Below, piece after piece: positions 12,821-24,530 of a stretch of DNA of 64,000 nucleotides (positions are counted from its first letter, which is position 1; every line of letters starts with the position of its first letter). The notes under the pieces were generated by a model that was not told the origin of the DNA, did not search any database, and saw only the letters and a program-made list of their open reading frames with translations. Made by a program: the position numbers and the translations under genes. The stretch is from Mycobacterium florentinum (GTDB taxonomy: Bacteria > Actinomycetota > Actinomycetes > Mycobacteriales > Mycobacteriaceae), in NCBI RefSeq assembly GCF_010730355.1, contig NZ_AP022576.1:620001-684000 (forward strand), in the 5' to 3' direction.

Positions 12821-13681
12821 ATGCAATCAATCAAGTCGATCAATGTCAACGGCCGCCGTACTCGCGTCCGGATCGAGGGCGACGCAGACCGGCTTCCAAT
12901 CCTGTTGCTGCACGGCGTCAGTCGCAGCTTGGAGGATTGGGAGACGCAGTTCTTGCCGCTGCGGCAGGCCGGCTATCGGGTCATTGCTCTTGACTTACCG
13001 GGTTCCGGTTTTTCCGACCGCCTTCCCGCCTGGACCACGCTGCCCGGACTCGCGCAGGGCGTCATCGAAACGGTCGATGCGATTGGCGAGACCAGGCCTC
13101 TGCACGTAATGGGCCATTCGCTGGGCGGTGCGGTCGCACTGCAGTTGTTGGCCTCCGATCCCGACCGGGTAGCCACGCTGAATCTGGTCAGCAGCGCAGG
13201 ATTCGGTGCCCCATTGCATCCCATGCTGCGGTTGATGTCCGTGCCGGTCATCGGCCCCGCAGCGGCCCGGCACACCAACCGGGCCACCGTTCGGATGCTT
13301 GAGCGACAAATCTACGCCGACCGATCGTTGGCGACCGCCGAGCGCATCGATCGCGCGTTGGGGTTCGCACGGCAGCCCGACAACGGCGAGGTCGTGCACG
13401 AGACGGCTCGCGCGCTAGCCACCATCCGGGGCGTCCGAGTGCAATGGCGAGATGGGTTGCTGGCCAAGGTGTCCGAACATCCTCGTCCGACTCTGGCCGT
13501 CTGGGGCGATCGCGATCGCATCTTGCCCGGGCGGCAGATGGACGCGACGCGGCGGTTGCTTCCACACGCCCGGGTGCATCTCTTCCGGGCGGTCGGCCAC
13601 GCGCCGCATGTGGAAGCCGCCGACAGGTTCACCGAATTGACCCTCGATTTCCTTCGTTCGCAGCCCGCAGTGTCCGCATGA
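12821..13681 (+). CDS. Alpha/beta hydrolase (esterase-like)
   Basis: 286 aa, single alpha/beta-hydrolase domain. The oxyanion-side HGVSRSLEDW lies at 31-40, the nucleophile elbow GHSLGG with Ser100, the acid in WGDRDRI (Asp230 or Asp232), and the catalytic His260 in VGHAPHVE. No signal peptide. The start is ATG 12821 with GAGGAG upstream. It is followed by an SDR remnant, an intact SDR and a Baeyer-Villiger-type monooxygenase. In such cassettes the hydrolase cleaves the ester or lactone made by the monooxygenase; the substrate here is unknown. Confidence 0.85.
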   Translation: MQSIKSINVNGRRTRVRIEGDADRLPILLLHGVSRSLEDWETQFLPLRQAGYRVIALDLPGSGFSDRLPAWTTLPGLAQGVIETVDAIGETRPLHVMGHSLGGAVALQLLASDPDRVATLNLVSSAGFGAPLHPMLRLMSVPVIGPAAARHTNRATVRMLERQIYADRSLATAERIDRALGFARQPDNGEVVHETARALATIRGVRVQWRDGLLAKVSEHPRPTLAVWGDRDRILPGRQMDATRRLLPHARVHLFRAVGHAPHVEAADRFTELTLDFLRSQPAVSA

Positions 13682-13717
13682 CCTCGATCACCGAATAACC
13701 ACCGATAAGGGAAAACC

Positions 13718-13795
13718 ATGGGCATGCTCGACGGCAAGGTCGCCTTCATCACCGGCGTCGCTCTTCCGGTCGACGCGGGATTCGCGGTCAAATAA
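13718..13795 (+). pseudogene. SDR remnant collapsed to 25 codons
   Basis: The short frame reads MGMLDGKVAFITG joined directly to VALPVDAGFAVK and a TAA stop. The first part is the N-terminus of an SDR up to the TG of the cofactor motif. The second is the typical C-terminus of mycobacterial (mycofactocin-coupled type) SDRs, normally preceded by VTG. About 240 residues are gone with the frame kept. The codons for Thr-Gly (ACCGGC) would have occurred at both ends of the lost segment, so a deletion between short repeats is a simple explanation. A ribosome site (AAGGGAAAACC) still precedes the ATG. Confidence 0.8.
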
Positions 13796-13830
13796 CCGGA
13801 GGGCACACGCATATTGGCTGAGGAGGCGAT

Positions 13831-14544
13831 GTGACGAAACGGACGGCGCTGGTGACCGGCGCCACCGGCGGTATCGGAGCGGCGGTCTGCGATCAGTTGC
13901 GTGCCGCCGGCGTGACGGTGCGCACGATGGACGTCGAGGGCTCCGCCGACGTCATCGTGGACTTGTCCGCCGATCCGATTCCGGACGAGGCGACCCAGGA
14001 CGTCGACATCTGCGTGTCCGTCGCCGGCCTCGTCGACACGTTCGCCCCGGCGCATTCGATGTCGGCGAAGAAGTGGTCACGCGATATCGATGTGAATCTC
14101 ACCGGATCGTTTCGCGTCATCCAGGCCTGCCTGCCGGGGATGCGGGAACGGCGTTTTGGGCGCATCATCGCGATCTCGAGCATGGCGGCTCAACTAGGGT
14201 CGCCGGGCAAGGTTGCCTACGCGGCGTCCAAAGCCGGCCTGTACGGGATGATCCGAACAATCGCGATCGAGAACTGCTCACTGGGCATCACCGCCAATTG
14301 CGTGCTGCCCGGCATGATCGCCACTCCGAAGGTGCTGGCATTGCCCGAGGCCGACCAGGAGCGCATCCGGGCCGCGTTGCTCAGTGGACGATTCGGCCGC
14401 CCGGACGAGGTCGCCGATCTGGTCGCCTTCCTCGCGCGCGATGCCTCCGGTTACATCACCGCCCAGGAGATCGGCATTGACGGCGGGCTGCAGCTGCACT
14501 CGCTCTTTGTCGGTCCCACCCGGTCCGCACGCGCCGATGGTTGA
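13831..14544 (+). CDS. Short-chain dehydrogenase/reductase
   Basis: 237 aa classical SDR: cofactor motif TGATGGIG (9-16), catalytic Ser117 in IAISSMAAQ, Tyr130 and Lys134 in YAASK. The NNAG motif is replaced by SVAG (63-66), and the C-terminal DGG is present. It resembles FabG-type 3-oxoacyl reductases, but many alcohol dehydrogenases share this form. The start is GTG 13831 behind GAGGAGGCGAT. Its stop lies inside the next gene (8-bp overlap with ATG 14537), so it is translationally coupled to the monooxygenase and probably oxidises or reduces a substrate of the same pathway. Confidence 0.88.
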   Translation: MTKRTALVTGATGGIGAAVCDQLRAAGVTVRTMDVEGSADVIVDLSADPIPDEATQDVDICVSVAGLVDTFAPAHSMSAKKWSRDIDVNLTGSFRVIQACLPGMRERRFGRIIAISSMAAQLGSPGKVAYAASKAGLYGMIRTIAIENCSLGITANCVLPGMIATPKVLALPEADQERIRAALLSGRFGRPDEVADLVAFLARDASGYITAQEIGIDGGLQLHSLFVGPTRSARADG

Positions 14545-16048
14545 CGCGCGTGTTGCGCCGCTCGACGTGGTGATCATCGGTGCCGGTATCAGTGGGCTCT
14601 GCGTCGCCCATCGGTTGCAGCGGGCCGGCTTTTCCTACCGAGTCCTCGAGCAGGCGCACGACATCGGCGGAACCTGGCGCGACAACACCTATCCCGGATG
14701 TGGATGCGACATCCCCGCGCCGCTGTACTCGTTTTCGTTTGCCCAACGCGCCAATTGGTCGCGGCTGTTCGCATCTCAGCCCGAAATCCTGGAGTACCTG
14801 CACGAGGTCGCCGGGCAGCGCGGCGTGACACAGCACATCGATTTCGACACCAGGGTGGTCTCGGCGCGCTGGGGAGAATCCCGGCAGTCCTGGACGGTCG
14901 AGACCTCGTCGGGAACCGTGCTGGAATGCCGTTATCTGGTTTCGGCGACAGGGTTGCTTCACCGCCCCCGCTATCCCGACATCGCCGGGCGAACGACATT
15001 CGCCGGCAACGCGTTTCACTCCGCAAGATGGGACGATTCGGTCCCGTTGCGGGGCAAGCGCGTCGCGGTGATCGGCAGTGGTGCCAGCGCCATCCAATTC
15101 GTGCCTCGCATCGCACCGGATGTCAAGCAGCTCACCCTTTTTCAGCGCACCCCGGGCTGGATCGTGCCGAAAGCGGATCGGACGTTCTCGTGTCGCCAAC
15201 AGCAGTTGCGCAAGTTCGCACCGTACCGGTGGTACACCAGGGCGCGGCTGTTCTGGAGCCACGAGCGAAGGGTCGACGGCTTCCTCGACGCGTCCGCCGG
15301 GATGGCCGTCGCCGAGCGTCTGGCGCGAACGATGTTGCAGCGTACGATCACTGATCCACAGTTACGGGCCGCGCTCACGCCGGATTACGCGATCGGCTGC
15401 AAACGCCTGCTGATATCGAACGATTACTATCCGGCGCTGAGCCGCGACAATGTCACCGTGGTGAGCTCGCCGATCGCGGAGATCACCAGCGACCAGGTGA
15501 AGACCGCGGACGGGCAGTCGAGCGGCGCCGACGTCGTCATCTATGCGACCGGGTTCGACACCCAGTTCGCATTCTCCGACATCGAGATCGTGGGGCGCGA
15601 TGGCGAACGACTGTCCGATCGCTGGCAGCAGGGGTCCTCGGCCTACCTGGGCACCACCGTGTCGGGGTTTCCGAACTATTTCGTCATGCTCGGCCCCAAT
15701 TCCGGGCTGGGACACAACTCGCAGATCTTCATGATCGAAGCCCAGACGCGATACGTCCTGAGCTGCCTCAAGACGGCCCGGCGCCGGAAACTTGGCGTCC
15801 TAACCGTTCGGCCGACGGTCGAGCAGACGTTCAACGACTGGCTGCAGGGACGCCTCGCCCATTCGGTCTGGCAGGGGGGAGGATGTCGCAGCTGGTACCA
15901 GCATCCTGCCACCGGCAAAAACACCGCACTTTGGCCTTCTTCGGCAATTACGTTCTGGCGCATGGCATATCGAGTGCGGCTGTCGGACTATCACACCAGG
16001 CCCCGCATCGATTGCCACCGTGCCACCCTATTCACCGGCAGCAGGTGA
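14537..16048 (+). CDS. Flavin-containing monooxygenase, Baeyer-Villiger type
   Basis: 503 aa. FAD-binding GAGISG (15-20) is followed by GGTWRDNTYPG (the FAD-contact motif of the family), then the Baeyer-Villiger fingerprint FxGxxxHxxxW at 155-165 (FAGNAFHSARW), and the NADPH-binding GSGASA (~180-185). ATG 14537 lies inside the end of the SDR gene; longer upstream frames overlap that gene. Class B enzymes of this type convert ketones to esters or lactones or oxidise heteroatoms. With the upstream SDR and hydrolase the arrangement resembles the mymA (Rv3083) operon logic. The substrate cannot be read from the sequence. Confidence 0.9.
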   Translation: MVDARVAPLDVVIIGAGISGLCVAHRLQRAGFSYRVLEQAHDIGGTWRDNTYPGCGCDIPAPLYSFSFAQRANWSRLFASQPEILEYLHEVAGQRGVTQHIDFDTRVVSARWGESRQSWTVETSSGTVLECRYLVSATGLLHRPRYPDIAGRTTFAGNAFHSARWDDSVPLRGKRVAVIGSGASAIQFVPRIAPDVKQLTLFQRTPGWIVPKADRTFSCRQQQLRKFAPYRWYTRARLFWSHERRVDGFLDASAGMAVAERLARTMLQRTITDPQLRAALTPDYAIGCKRLLISNDYYPALSRDNVTVVSSPIAEITSDQVKTADGQSSGADVVIYATGFDTQFAFSDIEIVGRDGERLSDRWQQGSSAYLGTTVSGFPNYFVMLGPNSGLGHNSQIFMIEAQTRYVLSCLKTARRRKLGVLTVRPTVEQTFNDWLQGRLAHSVWQGGGCRSWYQHPATGKNTALWPSSAITFWRMAYRVRLSDYHTRPRIDCHRATLFTGSR

Positions 16049-16127
16049 ACCAGCTCCCTCCCATTGCCTATCGCGACCGACCCACCGCGGGCATACCATC
16101 ATGAGCATTGGCGCAGGAGGGTCGGTT

Positions 16128-17000
16128 ATGGGTCAGGAGTTCAAACCGGATTTCACCCCGGATCCACGGTTGTATCCGTTCGGATCGCGCTGGTTCGACA
16201 GCTCGCGGGGACGCGTCCACTACGTCGACGAAGGAACCGGCCCGCCGCTGCTACTGTGCCACGGCAACCCGACATGGAGCTTCCTTTATCGCGACGTCAT
16301 CACCGCCCTACGCGGTCAATTCCGTTGCATTGCACCGGATTATCTGGGTTTCGGGCTGTCGGATCGCCCGGCCGGATTCGGGTACAAGATCGACGAGCAT
16401 GCCCAGGTGATCGGCGAGTTCGTGGATCATTTGGGGTTGGACGGCTACCTGACGATGGGCCAGGACTGGGGCGGACCGATCAGCATGGCGGTCGCGGTCG
16501 AACGCGCCGAGCGGGTCCGCGGCATCGTGTTGGGCAACACCTGGTTCTGGCCGGTCGACGTGCTGACGACCAAGATCTTCTCGCGCGTGATGTCCAGTCC
16601 CCCAATGCAAAAGGCGATACTGCAGCGCAACTTCTTCGTGGAGCGACTGATCCCCGCGGGCACGGCGCGACGGCCCGGGACCGCGGTGATGGACCACTAC
16701 CGGGGCGTTCAGCCCAGCCCGGCCGCCCGCCTCGGGGTGGCCGAGATGCCCAAGCAGCTCTTGGCGGCTCGTCCGCTGCTGGAACGGCTGAGCCGCGAAG
16801 TCCCGGCCAAGCTCGGCGCTAAGCCGACGCTGCTGGTGTGGGGCATGAAAGACTTCGCGTTTCGGCCCGGTCCGAGCATCCCGCGGATGCGGGCGACTTT
16901 TTCCGATCACGTCCTGGTCGAGCTGCCCGCGGCCAAGCACTTCATCCAGGAGGATGCGCCCGACGAGATCGCCACGGCGATCATCAGGTGCTTCGGCTGA
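16128..17000 (+). CDS. dmbC: Haloalkane dehalogenase-like alpha/beta hydrolase (Rv1833c/DmbC type)
   Basis: 290 aa. It shows haloalkane dehalogenase features: HGNPTWSFLYR with the halide-binding Asn47, nucleophile Asp113 and halide-binding Trp114 in GQDWGGP, the acid probably Asp242 in WGMKDFAF, and catalytic His271 in AKHFIQED. Closely matches M. tuberculosis Rv1833c, whose M. bovis equivalent DmbC has weak dehalogenase activity; the natural substrate is unknown. ATG 16128 is chosen because AGGAGG lies ~8 bp upstream; an in-frame ATG at 16101 is possible. The gene marks the return to M. tuberculosis-like order after the accessory island. Confidence 0.9.
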   Translation: MGQEFKPDFTPDPRLYPFGSRWFDSSRGRVHYVDEGTGPPLLLCHGNPTWSFLYRDVITALRGQFRCIAPDYLGFGLSDRPAGFGYKIDEHAQVIGEFVDHLGLDGYLTMGQDWGGPISMAVAVERAERVRGIVLGNTWFWPVDVLTTKIFSRVMSSPPMQKAILQRNFFVERLIPAGTARRPGTAVMDHYRGVQPSPAARLGVAEMPKQLLAARPLLERLSREVPAKLGAKPTLLVWGMKDFAFRPGPSIPRMRATFSDHVLVELPAAKHFIQEDAPDEIATAIIRCFG

Positions 17001-17013
17001 ACGGCCTGGAAAC

Positions 17014-18322
17014 CTAGGCGGCATGCTTGGCCAGTGCGATGCCGACTCGCACTTCGATGGCACTGAACGTGATCGTGGGTGCCCGCGGCGGGGCCGTTGA
17101 CCGGTAGGTCTGGCCCGTGGGTGTGGTGAATTCTGCTGTGTGGGAGCGGGTTTCGTCGATACCGGTGGTTACCCGCCAGTCGTCGGCCTCCTTGGTGTAG
17201 TTGCACCGCTCGCACGAGCCGAGGCCGTTGGCCGCGGTGGTAGGTCCGCCTTCGGCCCATGGCTGCGCATGATCGCGATGTCGGATCGGCGCATCGCAAT
17301 AGGGTGTGCGACAACGTTGGTCCCGCAGCTCGGCAAAGCTGGCCAGACCGCGCGGGAAGAGCCGCGCCCGTGACTCCATCGCCACCAGCGCCCCGGAACG
17401 GGGATGGGCATAGAGCCTGCGCAACGTTGCCCGGGACGTCGGGTCGGTGACGGCACTAGAGACCATTGCGCGGGCCACCGCTGCCGGAATGGGACCGTAG
17501 CCGCAGATATCCGCCGGCGTGGTGCCCCCGCCCAGCAGTGTTTCGTCCGAAAGGACGAGGTTGACCGCTATCGGCGTGGGGACGGCCGTGTCGCGCCCGG
17601 TGACCCTCTCGACGAGGGTATCCGCCATGATTTGTCCACGCGAGCGTCCGTCGCCGCGCATGTCGGCTTCGCGGCGCAGCGCCGCGCGTATACCGAAACT
17701 CCCTGGGCTACCGGTAATAACGCGGTCAGATAGGTCATGGTGTCGGGTGCCGGCCGGATGGTGACGGTAGGTTCGCTCTCGGCCCTGGCGGCGCGCTCGA
17801 CGACGGCATGTGGGTCCAGCCGGTAGGCGATCGCCTTGGCCGCGGCGGCCACTCGCGCATCACCCATTCCGGTCAGGCCGACCGGATCGGCGCACAGCTC
17901 GGCATCCAATGTGCGACGGTCTTCGACGTCCAGGCACGCGCTCTCGCGCACGATCAGCGTGGCCCGCCATTCCGACAGTGCGCCGGATTCGAGTGCCGCC
18001 AGGGTATGAGGCATCTCGTGCACCAGGGCTTTGGCGACGCCAAGATGTCGCGCGCCCCGGGCGGGCGAGTCCCGTCGGGCCTGTGCGATCTCGCCGGCCA
18101 CCCCGCGCCCGCGCTGTGCCGCGGGCATCCCGGCAGCCGCCTCGGCGGCTCGGCGTGCCGCGTCCAGGGCGGCCGCCGCTCGAGCCTGGCCGCCGCTGCG
18201 GCGGATTTGAGTCGCTCCAGCTCGGCGATGCGCTCGATCAGCGCCGCTTGACGGGCCATCGAAGCGCCTTCCGCTTGCTCAATGTCGAACATGTGTTCGA
18301 GCATAGCGCGCGGCACCGACAT
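17014..18322 (-). pseudogene. DUF222/HNH endonuclease-like (13E12 repeat family) gene with two frameshifts
   Basis: Three segments on the minus strand together make one DUF222-HNH protein. The N-terminus runs from 18322 (MSVPRAMLEHMFDIEQAEGA). A middle part is in a second frame (about 18175-17690; RGVAGEIAQARRDSP, RATLIVRESACLDVEDRRTLD). The C-terminus is in a third frame, with the HNH region CRTPYCDAPIRHRDHAQPW and SCERCN. The first frame change lies near 18172-18185 and the second near 17683-17689, where a GC-rich run appears one base short. This family is multicopy in mycobacteria. The HNH zinc/catalytic residues remain, but no single frame encodes the whole protein. Confidence 0.85.
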
Positions 18323-18372
18323 TAATTCGGTTCAGGCGACCGCAGGGCTCGCGCCTGCCTGCCAAGGGCGTC

Positions 18373-21198
<2,826 letters not shown>

Positions 21199-21240
21199 GG
21201 GGCACTCCTGACATCGGCAGAGGGACTATTGGCCCTCTCC

Positions 21241-21450
21241 CTCTGTCCTTACCCAGTCACGGGCGCCTGAGAGATTCGGCGCGTAGTCCCCCCGAGCGCC
21301 TTTCCCCATCGGCGGGTGTACCGCACAAGGCGGCACCGCTTTCCAGAGGCATCGTTACCTTGACGCGGTCCGGGTGCCTGAGAGGTTGACGGAGAGGTGT
21401 TGCTCCTTCGGCGTCCATGGCTGGCGGCCATAGAACTCTCCCGCGCGGGC
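21241..21450 (-). ncRNA. Tandem glycine riboswitch
   Basis: On the minus strand, reading toward gcvB, two glycine aptamers follow each other. The first (about 21450-21360) contains GGGAGAGTTC, CGCCGAAGGAGCAA and CAACCTCTCAGGCACCCGGACCG. The second (about 21355-21241) contains CCTCTGGAAAGCG, CGCCGATGGGGAAAGGCG and CGAATCTCTCAGGC. These are the conserved cores of the gcvT/glycine riboswitch class, which normally occurs as a cooperative pair. The leader ends ~45 bp before the gcvB GTG. I see no clear terminator, so control may be at translation or by another mechanism. Confidence 0.92.
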
Positions 21451-21537
21451 GTGATGCAACGCTTAGTTTACCCGTGAGTGAAGCCCGGTACATGAAATAG
21501 CCCAACAATGCGTGTCGGGCTACCCAACAGTGGGTTA

Positions 21538-22164
21538 CTAACCGATTTTGCGGTCGCGATGCTTGCGGCGCGAGGCCAGCTCGTCCTCGGGCGCGGCGAT
21601 CGATTCGCCGCCGTCAGCGCGCTCACCTGGGAAGTCGGCGATTACGCCGGTCAGCTCCCGCATGGCGCCCGACACGGCGATACCGAACACGCCCTGGCCG
21701 CCCTGCAGCAGGTCGACGACCTCTTCGGCCGACGTGCACTCGTAAACGGTGGTGCCGTCGGAGAACAGGGTGATGTTGGCCAGGTCCTCGACGCCGCGCT
21801 GACGCAGATGGTCGACGGCGACGCGGATGTTGTGCAGCGAGATGCCGGTGTCCAGCAGCCGCTTGACGATCTTGAGAACCAGGATGTCCTTGAAGGAGTA
21901 CAGGCGCTGGCTGCCGGATCCGGCCGCACTGCGAATCGACGGCACTACCAATGACGTGCGTGCCCAGTAGTCCAGCTGCCGGTAGGTGATTCCGGCGATC
22001 TGGCAGGCACTCGGCCCGCGGTAGCCGACCAGCTCGTCGGGCACCGAATCGTCAGGAAACAGACCGGGCTGCACGGGTCCGCTGGCCACGGTGACGCTCG
22101 GTTCACCGTTGGTCGCGGCACCTTCAGCAAGATCCAGCTGTTCTTGACGTGGCTGGTCGCTCAC
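21538..22164 (-). CDS. resR: MerR-family regulator ResR/McdR (Rv1830-like)
   Basis: 208 aa. A MerR-type helix-turn-helix lies at about 45-115 (YRQLDYWARTSLVVPSIR, SGSQRLYSFKDILVLKIVK), and the C-terminal half is nearly identical to M. tuberculosis Rv1830, including the basic end ASRRKHRDRKIG. Rv1830 affects growth resumption and antibiotic recovery and has been linked to cell division control. It lacks the metal-binding cysteines of classic MerR proteins. The start is GTG 22164 with AGAGGGAACC upstream; the N-terminal ~30 residues are variable. Confidence 0.93.
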   Translation of the reverse strand: MSDQPRQEQLDLAEGAATNGEPSVTVASGPVQPGLFPDDSVPDELVGYRGPSACQIAGITYRQLDYWARTSLVVPSIRSAAGSGSQRLYSFKDILVLKIVKRLLDTGISLHNIRVAVDHLRQRGVEDLANITLFSDGTTVYECTSAEEVVDLLQGGQGVFGIAVSGAMRELTGVIADFPGERADGGESIAAPEDELASRRKHRDRKIG

Positions 22165-22474
22165 AGTGGTTCCCTCTCGCCGATCGCGCTCTAGTCACTA
22201 GCTGCGTCCACTGGCTGTCTTCACAGCCACGTTGGCTAAGGCCCGAGTGCTTGAGAGCTTACGCTGTTCAATCACTGTCGTGCCTTAACTCGTCCTCAAA
22301 GTATGGCCGCCATAAGGGCAAGGGGCGTGCTATCCATGTGGCGTGTCGAAATCACAGTGTCAGATGAGACGGATCCGTGATATCGACGCATCAGCTTAAC
22401 TCCGCGCGGGCGATACTTCTGCCTCGCCGTTTCGTGAATGCGCGCGTTGCCGGCCGGCCGAAAACCTGCGCGGC
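22165..22474 (-). promoter_or_regulatory. resR leader/promoter region with a 7-bp inverted repeat
   Basis: 310 bp between the Rv1829-like stop and the resR start. A perfect inverted repeat TGGCTGT-CTTC-ACAGCCA lies at 22212-22229, about 50 bp before the resR GTG, and the region 22250-22330 is less GC-rich than its surroundings. It could be a MerR-type operator or a leader hairpin. No gene is supported. Confidence 0.4.
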
Positions 22475-22969
22475 CTAGGTCGCCTTGAAGTCGTCGGGTG
22501 ACACGCTGTCGAGAAACTCTTTGAATTTCTCCACCTCGTCCTCGCGGACCGCGGTGTTGGATTCCTCGTCGCTCTCGTCGGGGATCAACAGACCCGCCTG
22601 CGCGAGGACGGCCTCCTCGACGTAGATCGGGACGCCGACCCGAAGCGCGATCGCCACCGAGTCCGAGGGGCGCGCCGACACGGTGATGTTGCGGTCGAAG
22701 ACGAGGTCGGCGTAGAACGTGCCTTCCTGCAGATCCACGATCCGGACTTCTTTGAGCGAATGCCCAAGGGCGGCAATGAGATCGCGAATCAGATCATGAG
22801 TCAGCGGGCGGGGCGGCTCGACGCCTTGTTGTTCGAGCGCGATGGCGGCGGCTTCGGACTGTCCGATCCAAATCGGCAGGTAACGGTCACCGTTGGCCTC
22901 GCGCAGCAACAGCACCGGCTGGTTCTGCGGCTGCTCGACGCGAATGCCGACAACACGAACTTCACCCAT
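22475..22969 (-). CDS. BFN-domain (DUF151) bifunctional nuclease family protein (Rv1829-like)
   Basis: 164 aa, nearly identical to M. tuberculosis Rv1829. The single BFN/DUF151 domain spans ~1-130 (LPIWIGQSEAAAIALEQQG, SARPSDSVAIALR), followed by an acidic tail (DESDEESN, then EFLDSVSPDDFKAT). The family includes plant bifunctional nucleases and unknown bacterial proteins, so its role here is open. ATG 22969 follows GGAGGG and gives the family start MGEVRVVG; the frame is open to 23011, but that extension is not conserved. It lies between two MerR regulators. Confidence 0.92.
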   Translation of the reverse strand: MGEVRVVGIRVEQPQNQPVLLLREANGDRYLPIWIGQSEAAAIALEQQGVEPPRPLTHDLIRDLIAALGHSLKEVRIVDLQEGTFYADLVFDRNITVSARPSDSVAIALRVGVPIYVEEAVLAQAGLLIPDESDEESNTAVREDEVEKFKEFLDSVSPDDFKAT

Positions 22970-23086
22970 TTGTGTCTGCCCTCCGCACATGCCGCCGTGT
23001 CCGACTTTCACTCGGCGCGACGACCCGGTAGAGCACCATTCCTCTCCGTGTCGCCGACCACCAAGCTGTTGAGGGAAGTCTAGTCC

Positions 23087-23833
23087 TCAGCGTCGCAGAA
23101 CGTCGCGAACGGCCGACTTGATCAGCGACGTGTGCAAAGTAATTGCGAGTGCGGCAACCTCGCGCGCCAGGTCGTCGGCGCGATCGCGGGCGCCGGCCTT
23201 GTCGGCTTTGATTAGCGGCCCGGCGATTTGGGCGATCAGATCGGACTGCCGGTCGGCGGCGGAGCGGAAGGCGCGCAGATGCCGTGGCTCGACGCCGTAG
23301 TCGGACAGCGCTCGCGCGCACTGCACGATCACGACGGTGTGCTCGTCGAAGAATCCGCCCGGACCGGTGGTGATCACCCCGGCCTTGAGCAGTGCGGTCA
23401 GCAGGTCGTCGTCCACCCCGGCGCGGTCGCGCAGGTCTTCCCGACTCAACCGGACGCGGGTGGGTGCCACCGCGGCCGCGTCGGATCCGGTATCGGGGTC
23501 GCCGTCGCCGTCGGTCACCGAAACCAATCGCGGTACGCCATAAGGCGATCCGAACGGCGGCAGTTCGCCGTCGGGCTGAGCATCAAGCTGCGCCCGGATC
23601 ACCTTCAGCGGAAGGTAGTGATCGCGCTGTGCGGTGAGGATGAAGCGCAGCCGCGCGCAGTCGTAGGCGGTGAATCTGCGGTATCCCGACGCGGCGCGCC
23701 GCGGCGTCACCAGTCCCTCTGCTTCCAAGAAGCGAATCTTGGAGATCGTGACATCGGGGAAATCCGGCCTCAACAGGTCCAAGACCGCCCCAATCGACAT
23801 CCCGGCCAGGGCCGAGCTATCGGGTGCGCTCAC
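23087..23833 (-). CDS. MerR-family regulator (Rv1828-like)
   Basis: 248 aa. The N-terminal winged helix (10-75) has [26 protein letters not shown] and [21 protein letters not shown]-terminal helical domain (~125-248) follows. M. tuberculosis Rv1828 (~247 aa) has this form and no metal-binding site. The GTG start at 23833 shares its first base with the garA stop (TAGTG), so the two are cotranscribed and coupled. Paralogue of resR a short distance downstream on the same strand. Confidence 0.93.
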   Translation of the reverse strand: MSAPDSSALAGMSIGAVLDLLRPDFPDVTISKIRFLEAEGLVTPRRAASGYRRFTAYDCARLRFILTAQRDHYLPLKVIRAQLDAQPDGELPPFGSPYGVPRLVSVTDGDGDPDTGSDAAAVAPTRVRLSREDLRDRAGVDDDLLTALLKAGVITTGPGGFFDEHTVVIVQCARALSDYGVEPRHLRAFRSAADRQSDLIAQIAGPLIKADKAGARDRADDLAREVAALAITLHTSLIKSAVRDVLRR

Positions 23834-24303
23834 TAGCCTCCGGATCCTCCGTCGTCGTCACCTTTGGGTCCCGTCAGGAATACCAGGCGGAACTTGCCGA
23901 TCTGTACTTCGTCACCGTTCGCCAGCACTGCCGAGTCCACCGGCTCGCGATTGACGTAGGTGCCGTTCAGGCTACCCACATCGACCACGTGGAATTCGTT
24001 GTTTTCCAACCTGAATTCGGCGTGGCGCCGGCTCACCGTGACGTCGTCGAGGAATATGTCGCTGTCGGGATGCCGGCCGGCCGAGGTGATGGCCTGGTCG
24101 AGCAGGAAGCGCGATCCGGCGTTGGGTCCCCGTTTGACGACCAGCAATGCCGAGCCCGCCGGCAGTCCTTCGACCCCGGATACCGTGCTCTCGGAGCCAG
24201 ACTGGGCGGGCGCGTCCAGTTCGTTCAGGAAGTCGGCGCGAAAGACCGAAGTCGTCTCCACGGTGACTTCGTCAGAAGTCTGGTCGTTGTCCATATCCGT
24301 CAC
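23833..24303 (-). CDS. garA: FHA-domain metabolic regulator GarA
   Basis: 156 aa. The N-terminal phosphorylation motif ETTS (Glu16-Ser19) carries Thr17/Thr18, equivalent to the Thr21/Thr22 targets of PknB/PknG. The C-terminal FHA domain (~50-145) has the phosphothreonine-binding residues in [18 protein letters not shown] and GSLNGTYVN. Unphosphorylated GarA inhibits 2-oxoglutarate decarboxylase and NAD-glutamate dehydrogenase and activates glutamate synthase; phosphorylation turns this off. A GTG start at 24303 gives MTDMDN. The N-terminus is a few residues shorter than in M. tuberculosis. Confidence 0.95.
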   Translation of the reverse strand: MTDMDNDQTSDEVTVETTSVFRADFLNELDAPAQSGSESTVSGVEGLPAGSALLVVKRGPNAGSRFLLDQAITSAGRHPDSDIFLDDVTVSRRHAEFRLENNEFHVVDVGSLNGTYVNREPVDSAVLANGDEVQIGKFRLVFLTGPKGDDDGGSGG

Positions 24304-24530
24304 GCGCTGCTCCTCACTGGCCGCTGTGGCGTTGTCTGACCGGGCCGTTCGGCCGGCTGCCCACTAGGTTTCTTCAACCCTGTATTGCCGATTACTTGCC
24401 TTCTAACGCTGTTGTGTTGACCGTACCGCGCGGTGGTTCCGAATGCGCTAGCCACCGGCAGGATCGAAAGTCGATCGTTGGGCCGGCCCCTGTCCCCGGC
24501 GCGCAGGGCTGGCAGGGACATTAGCAACCG
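24304..24530. other. Intergenic region between gcvH and garA
   Basis: A 227-bp gap on the minus-strand series, between the gcvH stop and the garA start. It is less GC-rich around 24370-24420 and probably carries the garA promoter. No gene, and no strong hairpin seen. Confidence 0.4.
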
